Below, piece by piece: positions 23,490-35,541 of a DNA stretch of 64,000 nt; position 1 is the stretch's first letter, and every line of letters begins with the position of its first letter. The notes under the pieces were generated by a model. The model was not told where the DNA came from. It worked only from the letters and a program-made list of their open reading frames with translations, and searched no databases. Origin of the DNA: Owenia fusiformis (taxonomy: Eukaryota > Annelida > Polychaeta > Sabellida > Oweniidae). A program made the position numbers and the translations under genes. The DNA lies in NCBI GenBank assembly GCA_903813345.2, contig CAIIXF020000011.1:18273754-18337753 (forward strand). The letters run 5' to 3'.

Positions 23490-23574
23490 ATAGTAATCGT
23501 TTGCATTCACGTTTGTTTGGAAAATCTTTATGAGAGAAGAAAAAGAGGGGATATCATAGTGTAAAGCTAGCTGT

Positions 23575-23960
23575 ACACCAATGGGACAATGTCCCAACTT
23601 GCCCTCTCCCGCAGACATCATAGGATCATGGGACAATGTCTCACGTTGTCCCATTTTGTCCAATGATGTCTGGAATATAGCTCTATTTTATCAGAAAATG
23701 GTCATATGATCATCACATGCTGAAATGCCCCTCATTTGTCTGGTAATGTCCCAAGAAAAGAATCAACATGTTCATTATTTCTTAGGGACAAAAAGGTACA
23801 AAATGGGACAACTTGGGACAATGTCCCGGGGATAACTTAAAGGGACAAAAAGAGACAACTTAGGGCATTGTCCCCTGATGTCCCATGGGAATGTCCGAAC
23901 TTGTCCCTTCATGTCCCATGAAAATATTTTACTCAATAATTCCCTTGATGTCCCATCATG
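23575..23960. repeat. Low-complexity run of GGGACA/TGTCCC motifs
   Basis: About fifteen forward and inverted 'gggaca' motifs with variable spacing, including perfect 'gggacaatgtccc' palindromes. It is not a regular tandem array. Confidence 0.6.
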
Positions 23961-24170
23961 TACCATAGGTGTATGTTATGTTAATTTTTGGTATGGTGTA
24001 ACTTACGATTCTAAGAAAATCATTGTCTATTTTCTGACAAACGATGACTTGCAACCAAATTGTAAGTTCCAACGGTTCTAACAACGGACCCCTGGATAGC
24101 AAATATCTACAACAGCAGAAGTATAAACAGTGACACATGATATTGGGCTAAATATTTATTTTTTATCCAG

Positions 24171-27100
24171 GTTGTTGTCACCATGGCTGCAGATGAAAAC
24201 AGCATGACTGGCGACCTCTATGATGATCTCTTAACAGCTTCTGTTGAGACAAGAGAGGTAACTACTTGATATCATCATTTACATTTTTCAACATCATATA
24301 CAGTGTACATATTGAGAAGGAAGAAGCCTTTGTTGATTTCAGAATACATATTATACTATCAAGAAACTGCATGTTATTTTCCAATACATAAAATGCATAC
24401 ACTCAACAAGAAGTTCCCTTTGAGATCATTTATCAGAGCTTATATATGTTTGGTGAATTAGAAGAAGCTTCAGATGCTTTGATATGCTGTCCGATGAGAA
24501 GTTTTGATTGCCAAACAGGGGTTTCACTAGAATTTCTCACAACAGGCTAAATAAATGAAAACAACAGGCAAAATTAATGTAAATCATAAATTTAACATGG
24601 AAAAGTCCCTAAAATCAACAGGCGATTTTGTGAAAACAACCTGTGAAAATTGCCTGTTGCCTGCTGCTAATGAAACCCCTGCCAAACTTGTGGAGGGGAG
24701 TGTAGTGTATGTCCATTGTAACCAATCCAATTTTTCTTTTAGACTAAACATGCCTCTCTGGAAAAGGAGGTTGAATTCCTTAGAAAAGAGAATGAATTGT
24801 TGAATGAGATGAGCACCAAACTGAACACTGAGGCAGAGAGCATCATCAAGAACATGTCCTCATTGTTGCAGACCGCAAAAGATGAATTATCACGAAAGAA
24901 TGATGAAATAAAAGAACTTAAAGCTGAAGTGGCTAGATTAAAGAAAAGGTCAGTTATTGTGTATGTATATTTCAAAGATAACATAGTCACACCGGAATAG
25001 CCTGACTACGATAAAGTCAGATACCGTTGTCACAAATGGCGGACATTACCGTCGCTTCAACTGGTTAATCACTTGGTCCTCATTTCATGGGATTTCACCG
25101 TCGCTAATTCTGTGCATGCAGTAAGCTCTTGTGATAATTATCCCACCGAACAAAGTTCGAGGGGGATATAGAAAAGCCGTCTGTCCATTCGTTCGTCCGT
25201 CCGTTCGTGTGTCCGGGCAATAACTCAAATACTGGTTGACGGATTTCATTTAAATTTCATAGGCTTATGCCTTATGGGTGTAGGACCTCTGCTCGAGAAG
25301 GAATATTCAATATGGCCACTCAATTCAAAATGGCGGCCATTTTTCGGGAAAAAAAAATCTTTGATTACTCAAATACTAGTGGATGGATTTGGTTCAAATT
25401 TATATGCTGTTGTCCAGGTACAAAGGAGCATTGCTGAAGAAGACATTTTCAAGATGGCCACCATATTTCAAAATGGCAGCCATTTTTTGTAAAAAAAATG
25501 TTATCTTTCATAACTCAAGTATCATAGAATGGATTTGGATCAAATTTTATATGCTGTTGCCTGGGTACAAAGGAGCCTTGCTCAGAAGACATTTTCAAGA
25601 TGGCCACCATATTTCAAAATGGCGGCCATTTTTCGTAAAAAAACGTTATCTTTGATAGCTCAAATACCATTGAATGGATTTGGTTCAAATTTTACATGCT
25701 GATGCCTAGGGACATTGGAGCTCTGTTCGAGAAGGGATTTTCAAGATGGCAGCTAAATTTCAAAATGGCCGCAATTTTTCATAAAAGAATGTAACCTTTG
25801 ATAACTAAAGTACCATTTGACGGATTTGGATTAAATATATATGCTGATGCCTTTGGACATAGGATCTCTGCTAAAGGAGAAATCTAAAGATGACAGCTGA
25901 ATTTCAAAATGGCAACCATGTTTCATAAAATCACAATCTTTGATAATTCAAATACCAGTGGATGGATTTGGCTCAAATTTTATATGGCCGCTATTTACCA
26001 AAACATGTTTTGTTCGGTGGGATTTGCTACTCCGTGGAGTTGCTGTTTTTCTAGTTTATCATATGAAATCCCATTTTCGAACAAATTGGGTTGTGAATCG
26101 CCACAATATAGTGTCTTCGATATCGTCAATGACAACGGAATCTGAATTTGAGTAATTTAGAAAGACAATGGCATATGGTAATTACAGTGTCCATTGTCCC
26201 GTATCTCATTTTGATCGGTTAAATTACAGACTTTATTTCGATGGTAGAACAGTAAGACACTTTGATGGGTTGTTGTTCCAAAGGAATTTAGTCTAGGTGC
26301 TCTATTAAACATACTATTCATGGTAATCTAATTGAAGCGACGGTTATGTCCGCCATTTGTGACAACGGTATCTGACTTTACCGTTGTCAGGCTAATCCGG
26401 GATGAGTGCACAATTATACATACACATTTACAAACCTATTTTCTAACCAATTTTTGCTTGAAGAATTGTTCAGTTTTTGTGTTTCTTTATTTTACAGTAG
26501 TCTCTTTATACTTTACACAGACATTGTATTGAATAACCTCCAAAGGTCTAAAATAAGAGGAAAAATGAGCACTGAACCAAAATTGGAATTACACGTACCT
26601 TGCTTCCAACTGAAGACATTTCCATGACAACATTGAAATTCTGAATATTTTAAGAATAATATAAAATACAAACATAAAACAAGAATTTTGTACCTAGTGA
26701 AGATAAAATCTCTGAAAGAACTCTTAAACATTGCCCAATGTCCTTGACCTTACAGAGTAACATTCTGAATATTTTAAAAATAATATAAAATACAAACATA
26801 AAACAAGAATTTTGTACCTAGTGAAGATAAAATCTCTGGAAGAACTCTTAAACATTGCCCAATGTCCTTGACCTTACAGAGTAACATTAATTCACTGAAA
26901 CACATGGCATAGATTAATGAAAGAAAATGATCTGACATCTGACAATAATCCATATTTGTTTCAGGAGCTATTTTGAAGCAAAACGTAATCAAGTGAAACC
27001 TAATGTAGACATTAGAGATATCCAAAGTTCTGGTCCATCACGCTCACATAGAGACAGAGACACAAAATCTAGAAGTTCAGATCGTCTGCTTGGGTCCCCA

Positions 27101-30100
27101 GGACATTCTGATGGTTTATTACGCTCACATAAAGACAGAAAATCAAAATCAAAATCTAGAAGCTCAGATCGTGAATCCGATTCACCACTAACAACAATAA
27201 CAAATGGAGACACGATGGGTGAAATAGATAATGTGAGATCAGATAGGAAGCGACGAACTGATGCTGAAGAAAATAATAAAGCCAAGAAAGCACGATTGAG
27301 TATATCAAAAGAAGAAACCCTAAAAGACTCCAAGTACGATCAGAGCAGTCGTAGGAGTATCTCTATACACTCAAGGTCAGAACGAGACCATCATCGTCAT
27401 GGTGAAAAAAGTAGGACAGCTAAATGTGCGAGTGATATAAAAAATAAATACAGACACAAAAACATATCAGGAAATCGAAGTAAAACTGGAACTAAACTTG
27501 ATATCACTCCAAGGAAACGACAAAGAGATTATCAAGAAAACCGAAGAGATATTTCAAGATCAAGTATAAGCGATCTTAGAGGAAGTGCTGATAAGCAAGA
27601 GCCTAGCAGAGTTAATCTCAGGGATTTGAGACTTAAAGACGAGGAAGAAAGAAAAAAGAGAAAAGTTTGTATTTATTTTTCTCAATATTTATTAAAAAAT
27701 AAAAGCGACCTGTAACTTGCATCAGTATACTTTGAAACATACCCTATTATTCAAAAATCAAATGTAACATTGAAAAAATTATACACTAGCAGGTACCTTA
27801 AATGGACTCAAGATGTTGTACCATCAATATTTTCACAAGATTTGAATGTAGATTTTCTATTCCATTTAGTTTAAATAAATCTTCTATTTCCAGGAACTCC
27901 TGATTTTGTCTATGTCAAAAGTCTTCCAGTACGGGATGGTTGCCGAGCAACGATATCGAGACGAGTATGACTTTAGGCGTCACCAGCATCGGGAAAAACA
28001 CCAGAGGCGCCGACGCACCAAGCATAAACTGCATGACTCTTTTGACTCAAAGCTAGAAGCAGATAAGCGATCAAATGTGGAGCTTGAAACTGAAAATAAT
28101 GCAAATATCATAAATGAACAAAGAAGTGGTGTTAGCGATAAAAATATTGATATTGGTAATGATGTATTAGATAATCATAAACTAAATGAGCCACCACATG
28201 TGGATGGATCTAAGGCTGATTGTGTGAGCAATGAACCACCCAATATTCATTTAACAAAGAAAGAGAAAAGTGCATCTGATATGTTGAATGAATTACAAGG
28301 TGCTTCAGACCATAAAACACTAGAGACACATGCTCCAAGCACACAGTTCCGTGAGCTCAATTTTAAAAGTTTATTTAAAACCCCAAATAACCCTAAACAA
28401 GATGGTGCTGATGATAATCAACCAAATGAAATTACTGATGAGCACAGTCATAATATCACAACAAACAATGAATTAGAATATAAACATGAGCATACTCTAG
28501 TAGATAACACAGATGCCCCTGTTGAGATGCTCTATAGGAATGATAATGAAGAAGTTGCCTTTCACTTAAGTGCCCAGTCCAGTCATGTAGATCTTGCTGC
28601 AGATTTAGAAATCTCAAATATAACGACCTTGAGTGAACAGGAAGACAATGATATTGAAGATGCTCATGAGGAAGGTGATGATGACCTATATGGTGAGTTT
28701 TTTAGTGGAAGAGATGATGGAGAAAACCCTGAAGTGGATGCAGCCCAGGATGAAAGTTTATTTGATATTGCTAATGATATAGAACCAGACACAAAGCCAC
28801 TTCCAGAAGTTGATTCAGAAGTTCATATCATTAACACCCCTCAGGAACAAAATAAACTAGTCCATTCAAGCAATACAGAAGAGTCCAAATGTGAATCAGA
28901 CGATACTGGAGGGGTGTCGGGTACAAAAGATAGCAAGAATCCTCTATCCAGTTTCATGAACATGTGGATGGACAGGTGTAAGGCACCTACATCTAAATCT
29001 AGTACGGCTACATCCAATACAGAGAAACGGCAATCAATTAAACCAGAGGATAAACACATGGAATCAAAAAGTGAACAAACCATCATTGAGCCTAGAAATG
29101 AAAAAGCACCCATTGATGATAACGTAGCTGAAGTGAATAAAGAACAGGGTGAGAAATTTCCTTCCTTTCTTGATAGGATATTAAATGACTGTGCTGCTGG
29201 GTTGAGAACAGTTAGGGAGCATGAGGCCAACAATCAGCAAAACATCGATCCAAGTCAAATGACCAACATGCAAGAAATTGAATCAAATATCCTGCAATAT
29301 CCCCCTCAAGATGAGCCAGCATCAATAGGAATTATACAAAGTGAGGGAAACTTTGAAAAGAAAGCAAGAAAGCCTCAACTTGATTTTAATAATCTTCCCC
29401 CTGAATTGGTCACTTTGGTTAAGTCAGTGGCTAGTATACCCCCAAAGGCTAGACTCAAGGCACTGAAGAGTCTGCCTCCTGATTTACAGGCCTTCATGGA
29501 AGCCTTTGAGGCAGCACAAGGCAGAGATAGCCCACTTATGAGGATGGAGAATCAGCTTCACCATGTTGACAAATCTGACACTCCAAAACAACAGCCCAGT
29601 TATGTTCAGAAAAGGCCTCAAGATAATGAACCTCCCAGGATGACTGCACGTAGAATGTCCCCACAGATGTTTCAAGCCACACCAAATATGGAATTCCCAC
29701 CCCCATCCTTCAATCCTAATATGATTACCCCAGTGGGTAGTGGTGTTGGTCTTTGCAGACCTATCCCTAGACCTGCCCCGGTTCAAGCCAACCTAGTTGC
29801 AGTCTTACAACATATGTTACTCCAAACACAGGGACAACAGCCACTTGGCATGTTGCCAAGCCAGTCAGTGGCACAGAAACATCACAAAGGGGAAAGTCTC
29901 GTAAAACGGTCAAAAACCCAGAAGGATCCTAGGCTAAACAAGGAAAGTGCCTCAAATCCAGTATGTAATACAACCATCCAAGACAAAGTACAGACAAGTA
30001 AACCTTTAAAACCAGCTTCCAGGCAAAAGATTCCCTTTGCCAAGCTAAGGAAAACCCCTATACTTATTCCTGTCATTCAGGTTGATCCAACCTCAGAGAC

Positions 30101-32336
30101 TACAGATCCTAGACTTGCACATAACACCCCTCCACTGAAACTTAGAATTGCCCGTTCTAAAAGTCTGGGGGCAGAATCTAAACAGGAAGCAGTCGTGGAT
30201 AACACTAGACCTGGAATTGACCTTATTGTACTGAAGTGGTCCACTGAATCCCGTACCACTGTGGTACAGCAAGGGTCTTCTCATTCTATGAAATTGGACA
30301 CGCAAAAGCACAAAGCAGGCCAAACAAAAGATATGTCAAGCACTGAGTTGTTTAACGTCACAAAAATGTTGGAAAAACCAAAGCCACTGGCTGGACTGGG
30401 ATCAGTAACTACAAAACTAGGAGGTTTTACGATTCCAAAAAAGAAATCTTCAAAGAGCGAATCAGATGTGTCATTTATAGACACATACACGTTACCACAA
30501 GAGGCTCAAATGAAAAAGAAATCAAGGGAAACTTTGGAAAAGATCCCAGGTATTAAAATAAAGAATAAAACCCAAGTGAGAAAAGAAGTTACTCCATCTA
30601 AAGATGAAGATACAAGCCTGGAAGCTAAAGTTCTCACGTTCCTTGATACAGAAAGAAACAACAAAGACAAATCTAAACATACCAAACCAAATACTATATC
30701 TACATCTGGAACTCACAGATCCAAGAAAATGAAAAATAGTGTAAAACATGATAAACCAACAATTTCTCTAACCGAGGCAAATACATTAGCCAAGAAAAGT
30801 GATACATCTGTACCAGTAGAGTCCAACCATAAAACTGAGGATACATCTAAAAAAGACAAAGTTCTTACTCATGAAAAACATGGAAAGAAAAGTATTAACC
30901 CAAAGACAAAAACTTCAAAGAAAGAATCCAGTGGATCTCTTAAACAGGTCAAAGAGAAATCCAAACCCATAACTAAAGGAGTTGATAGCCTTACTGAAGC
31001 TAAGCAAACAAATGAACACCATCTTAATGCAGATAGAACAGAGAAAGCAATGAACAGTACAGTCACAGAGCATACATTTGGGGAAACATTGATATCATGC
31101 GGAGGTGCTAACAATAAAACCCCAGTCCTTAAGGTAAAAGGTGAATTCTGTGATGACAATGATAACACAATGGATCTAGCATTCAGGATTGAGAAACTCG
31201 ATGAGCTGTATGGATCTACGACAAATACACCTTTAAAGAATCCAAATTTCGACTCGTCATCTTCACCATTAAATGGTGATGATCTGTCCCAGAGTAATGA
31301 CAGTCATACATTGTTTATTGATGAGAATGCGTCTGATCCCGCTGTGTTTGATCCCAGTGAGAATAGACGTGGATCACTGACTTTTAGTTCTCCATTGAAA
31401 CGTATAACTCCTCTAAAGACCCCAACCAAGTTCAGTGTCAGCTATGCAAAGAGAAAAGCAGATGATGAGGCCAACAATGTCAAGTTGGATTTATTCAGCA
31501 AATCTGGTGGAAAAGATATATCTGAAGGTGAAATTAAGGCAAATGGGATTACGACTGATGTTTCTGAAATAAAGGATAGCAAAAAGTCAAAGGAAACAAT
31601 AAAAGAATCAAAAGAACATCAAGAGATTACAAGAAAAGATACTTCCGAAAAATTGAAAAAATCAATTAAAAGGGATAAGGGAAATACAGCTGATGTTTCA
31701 GAAATAAAGGACAGCAAAAAGTACAAACAAAAGCTCTATAAAGAATCAAAAGAACAAGAGGAGATAACACAAAAAGATACAGCTACTACTAGTTTTAAGA
31801 AATCAGGCTCTTCTGAAAAAGAGAAAAAATCAAGGAAAAAGGATTTGAAACATGATGACAATGCAAAGGTAAAAAATGTAGATTTGAAATCAACAAAAAG
31901 AGATGAACAATCCAGAAATGACAAAAGTAATGAATCAGGCTTGAAAGAGAAAAATGTGAAAGAAAAATCTAGTCATTCAAAGTCAAGTGTAAATGAAATA
32001 GGGAAGCGTAAATCAAGCAGTAGTAGTGAAAAATATTGTGGAAACAATGAAAATTCTAATGCGGTTAGGAATGTGAAACAAAATCCGAAAGATAAAAAAT
32101 TGAATGAAAAAGATTTACAGTTAAAGATCAGAGAGAAAAATGTGAAAGATGTTGAAAGTATTGGTCTGAAGTCAGGAGGAAAAGATGACAAATCTAATGA
32201 AAAGCTTACTTCATCCAGTAAGAAAGACACAAAAGATACAAATGAGAAGTTGAAACAAAATACTATTAAGAAAACAAAGAAGCGTAAACATAGTGAAAGT
32301 CATGACCAAACAATGTCAAAATCACAAAAATTGTAA
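24171..32336 (+). CDS. CASP8AP2: FLASH / CASP8AP2-like protein (histone pre-mRNA processing), 1807 residues
   Basis: Exons: 24171-24257 (ATG at 24183), 24743-24948, 26965-27664 and 27894-32336 (TAA); phases 0, 2 and 0 fit. The first exon gives GDLYDDLL (residues 10-17), matching the LDLY motif by which FLASH recruits the histone cleavage complex. Exon 2 is a coiled coil (26-93) whose end, KNMSSLLQTAKDELSRKNDE, aligns with the Lsm11-binding coil of human FLASH (NISALIKTARVEINRKDEE as I recall it). The rest is disordered, rich in Ser, Lys, Asp and Arg, with two DPRL motifs near residues 1000-1070 and a Lys-rich tail. Length is close to human FLASH (about 1980). I do not see the C-terminal NPAT-binding Myb/SANT-like domain. 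FLASH acts in histone locus bodies with U7 snRNP. The 5' UTR begins at a splice acceptor, so an upstream non-coding exon is expected. A gene with only the coil conserved could be mis-assigned, but motif, order and size agree. Confidence 0.8.
24517..24680. mobile_element. Short hAT-like MITE, copy 2, in FLASH intron 1
   Basis: Same family as 1949-2106, opposite orientation, with AGGGGTTTCA-type inverted ends. It is flanked by the direct repeat GCCAAAC (24510-24516 and 24681-24687). It lies 62 bp before exon 2 of the FLASH-like gene. Confidence 0.7.
24992..26401. mobile_element. 1.4 kb TIR element in FLASH intron 2
   Basis: The ends are inverted over about 70 bp: CCGGAATAGCCTGAC at 24992 and GTCAGGCTAATCCGGG at the right, both followed inward by a shared GTCAGATACCGTTGTCACAA block. 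It starts 43 bp after the exon 2 donor. No transposase is visible. The middle is filled by the diverged repeat described at 25137-25980. Confidence 0.7.
25137..25980 (+). repeat. Diverged tandem repeat of about 150 bp with ATGGCGGC/ATGGCCACC motifs
   Basis: A head reading 'attatcccaccgaac' and 'gtccgtccgttcg' is followed by five or more units containing 'ggatttggttcaaatttta', 'caagatggccaccatattt' and 'caaaatggcggccattttt'. A related single copy lies around the LTR element (43546-43598 and 49936-50150). The repeated AAATGGCGGC core resembles a YY1 site; this is a sequence resemblance only. Confidence 0.7.
26638..26885 (+). repeat. Tandem duplication, two units of 124 bp, before FLASH exon 3
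   Basis: Unit 1 is 26638-26761 and unit 2 is 26762-26885. Both read 'attctgaatatttta...' through 'ccttgaccttacagagtaac' and differ at only a few bases, so the duplication is recent. Each unit carries 'tgaccttacag', a possible decoy splice acceptor 80-210 bp upstream of the real one. Confidence 0.85.
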
Positions 32337-32390
32337 TTTTTATAACTTATCTTATTTGTATATTTAGCCTATGGTAATTTATTTGCTTAA

Positions 32391-32396
32391 AATAAA
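32391..32396 (+). terminator. Polyadenylation signal AATAAA of the FLASH-like gene
   Basis: AATAAA lies 55 bases after the stop codon, in an AT-rich 3' UTR. It is the first canonical signal downstream. Confidence 0.7.
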
Positions 32397-32448
32397 GCAG
32401 AGATAAAAGAGAAATATATAATGGATAATGTTGCTTGCATATTTAATA

Positions 32449-32786
32449 CAGGAGTTTCTTGCTAATTCGCCCTTTGGGCATTTATTTCACATGGTTTTTA
32501 TTTGAAATCCCTCAAAAAGTCCCCATGGGCCTTTTAAAGAGAGAAGTACTGATTTTCCGAGGGAATGGGCATTTATTAAGAGGGAAAATTGATTTCCAAT
32601 ACAGGTAACAGTAGGTGTTCATTCAGTGGAATTTTCAATGCATAAGATTCCTTTTCTCAAATGATTCCCCCACTGGGCCTTTATTTAGAAGCACTTAAAA
32701 GAATGCCCATGGGCCTTTAAAGGAAAATATCTTTATACACACCTTGTTAAAATAAACACCCATGGGCCTATAAGCAAGAAACTCTG
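32449..32786. mobile_element. TIR element of about 338 bp just after the FLASH-like gene
   Basis: The ends CAGGAGTTTCTTGC and GCAAGAAACTCTGG are inverted, and 'cccatgggcctttaaa' motifs repeat inside. A target duplication is not clear. Confidence 0.5.
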
Positions 32787-33125
32787 GTGGTGTTTAAGGG
32801 ACCATGCCAATATTTAAATGTTGCCCAAAATCATTATTAGTAATGTCAACTCCATCCCATCTAACAAGAATTGAAGTGTTGCTTAAATTGGGTGTCCTTT
32901 TTATTATTTTCACTTACTCCTTTCACCAAATGTAACTGTAATTCAGTTGTGTTTATCAAATATGTTTGATGTACTGTACTTCTAGACCCAAGATCCCAAC
33001 GATTCACAATTTTTACTAGGAAGGGTTATTGGTTGTTAATGAGCACTTCAAGCCAAAGTGTTTAACATGTTTTGAGTGGCTGCAAGAACACTGGTCCCCA
33101 CCTCGTTATAAAGACCTTACGTACT

Positions 33126-33273
33126 TATAACAAAATGGATGAACTTCCATCAAGAGGACATTTTATTTTCTTCAAGGAGGTTGATTTGTAGCCAAATATT
33201 TTACCCTTATGTTAATAGTAACATCCAGGAAGATAAAATTTTCCTACTACGGAAGTTCATCCATTTTGTTATA
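33126..33273. mobile_element. 148-bp MITE, probably mariner-type
   Basis: Inverted ends TATAACAAAATGGATGAAC and its complement, with TA at both edges. The small open frame 33139-33378 crosses it and is not a gene. Confidence 0.65.
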
Positions 33274-34465
33274 GACATAACGTCTTTATTACCAGGTGCA
33301 GGGACCAGTGAAGAAGTTGTAAAATTTTGGAAGAAATCTTTTCAAAAACATGAGAAATTGCAATTCGAGGACAAATAGGTGTTTTGGGAATTTCAAGTAA
33401 GTCATACTTGACCTTTGATTGCTAATGACATTGACATTAAAAGGACATGATGGATTTAGAAATTTTAGAACCTCAATCCTTTAAATGACAGTTTGCTTCA
33501 GTCTTGGAATAATAACAAACTAAACATTTTAGATTATCAGATTTTTATAAATAATTTATTTATAATGTCTATAATAAACCTAGCACTACTAAAATATAAC
33601 TTATCTTTTTAAATAATTTATTGCCACTAAATAAGAAATATATTAAGACTGCATCTTATGCACAATAAATAAAAAAAAACTTATAATACATATACTGTAC
33701 ATGTATGGTACACACAAACTCACAGTTTTACATCTTGCATCAAGTCTTTATAGTTCTCCATAAAGCTATTTATTTCTCCAAGCAGCACTTGATAGAACAT
33801 TTGATGCAAGATTACTACAATAAATTTTCAATACAATGCATAAATATGCAAAATATCACTCCTGCCATTTGTTACAGGCGCCACCCACCATCCACAAAAT
33901 AGAGACTATAACAATATGTCACCATTTCTGGTGGTGACATAAAAAATATCAATGGAATTCATGTGATACAATTCCAAGCAATGATCAATTTGAAGTTGGT
34001 TGACAAGATATTATGGAACATACTTTTTTGAACTCCCCTTTTCTGATACCATTCAGCGGTTGGATTCTTCAAAAATATAGCATTTCTTCAAAAATCTGGT
34101 AACTACAAAAGTGTAACAAATGATGCATATGCTTACATCAACTACCACAAGTCACATAACAAGGCATTAACATACAAAATATCACCACCTACCATTTGTT
34201 ACAAATACTGTTTGTTACAGACTGCTCAGTAACTCAACTCGAAGATGGTTTGCATGAAAATGTATGAGTTTCATTCCGGGTTCAGGCAAACTATCGGCCC
34301 TGTCTCATGTTAAAGTATGAGCATCAAACTCATTATAAAATCTATAGTAAAGGGTGAGAAACATTTTGATTGACCCTTGTACTGATAGGAGATCTCGGCT
34401 CATATAAAATTAAAGATTTGAGCGACACTATATACAGACATGATATGGATATGATTCTGGCCGGA
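33274..34465. other. Convergent intergenic space between FLASH-like gene and MDM2
   Basis: Nothing coding is recognised. One copy of the TGTCACCACC-type short repeat lies at about 33857-33945 and half a copy at about 34177-34213. Confidence 0.4.
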
Positions 34466-35215
34466 AAAGATTAAAATGTGGATTGGATCCAGTGGATTTG
34501 ATTCACGTAAAAGGTGGACTGGATTGGGAATCTTCAAAATATAGATTTTCTTTTTTCTGTTGATCTCCCTCTAAGAAGATTGTTGCTCACATCCACAATG
34601 TCAAATAACATATGTAATATTATTTTGCCCTGGGTGGGGTAGAAGGGTGACCGGCTACCTGCTTTTCGATACACAATACATTCTTAGGGCAATTTTAGGC
34701 AATTCATAGATCATAAGACTGTAAGACATATCATATCAATCCAAACAGAACATAGCAGAAATGTTTTGGGAACATCCATACATCAATTTGACTGACAGAT
34801 TTTATCTACAGATCTATGTTCATGCCTTACTAAGGGTAGACTGTAAATCATATTAATCTTGTAAAACGTGCAAAGTTTTTCGATGTTTGAGGTAGGAAGT
34901 CAGAGTGGTGAAAAAACATTGAAAATGGCTTTATATGATTTAAAAGAACATGTAGGAAAAATTGTTGCCGTTTGTTTCATAACATTTAGTTGTGAAACAA
35001 CTATTTTGTAGTATTAAATTGCCAAATTGTTATCAAACATGGTTCATCCCTATCCATTCTGTATATAAAGGCTGTCATTCAAATTGATGTGTCAATGTTT
35101 GCAAAACAGTTCTGCAATGTTCTGTTTGGATTGAAAACAAATTGGAAGGATTTTCAAAGGAGTCTGCCTTATGATTTATGATTTAACAGGTCACCCTACT
35201 AGCCCATCCAGAGTA
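34466..35215. repeat. Diverged, partly palindromic copy of the GGATTGGAT element family
   Basis: It starts with 'gattaaaatgtggattggat', as in the intact element at 41020-41635, and shares its 'ggtagaagggtgacc' and 'cagaaatgttttgggaaca' segments. Part of the segment returns in inverted order at about 35065-35215. No right terminus was found, so this copy is rearranged. It lies downstream of the MDM2 stop and may form part of its 3' UTR. Confidence 0.55.
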
Positions 35216-35541
35216 GCATAATGTTACATCTACCATTGCTTGACATTGTTGATGTTGTAAGATCAAATCCTATGCTAAGATTGTAATTGTGAGAACAATC
35301 ACAATCTTAAATAAAAAAAAAGGTTCACATATCACATTATGATAATATTGGGTATGACTTCAAGCAAAAAGGGGTTTAAACTTCATATGGGTCTTTAAAA
35401 TCTTCTCTGCAGAGACTGACACTGATATCTGAAATCGATGAATAGGCCTAGTCCCTAACTACATGAAATTACAAGATTTACCCATCCTTTAATTATTTGA
35501 TTGAGATCTGGTACAAGAGTATAGTACATTGTACAATGGCA

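Larger units (their letters stand above)
22431..24170. other. Intergenic region upstream of the FLASH-like gene
   Basis: No gene is seen. About 22900-22970 holds short 'catatgatgatg' repeats. At 23471-23489 lies a tRNA-Leu-type primer-binding-site sequence. From 23575 to 23960 the sequence repeats 'gggacaatgtccc' and 'tgtcccatg' many times. The acceptor TTTTATCCAG at 24161-24170 suggests an upstream non-coding exon somewhere in this region. Confidence 0.45.

Noticed and set aside
28841-32230. Antisense open frames inside the large FLASH-like exon
   Set aside because: They are shadows of a biased, Lys/Ser-rich coding sequence with no start context or splice signals.
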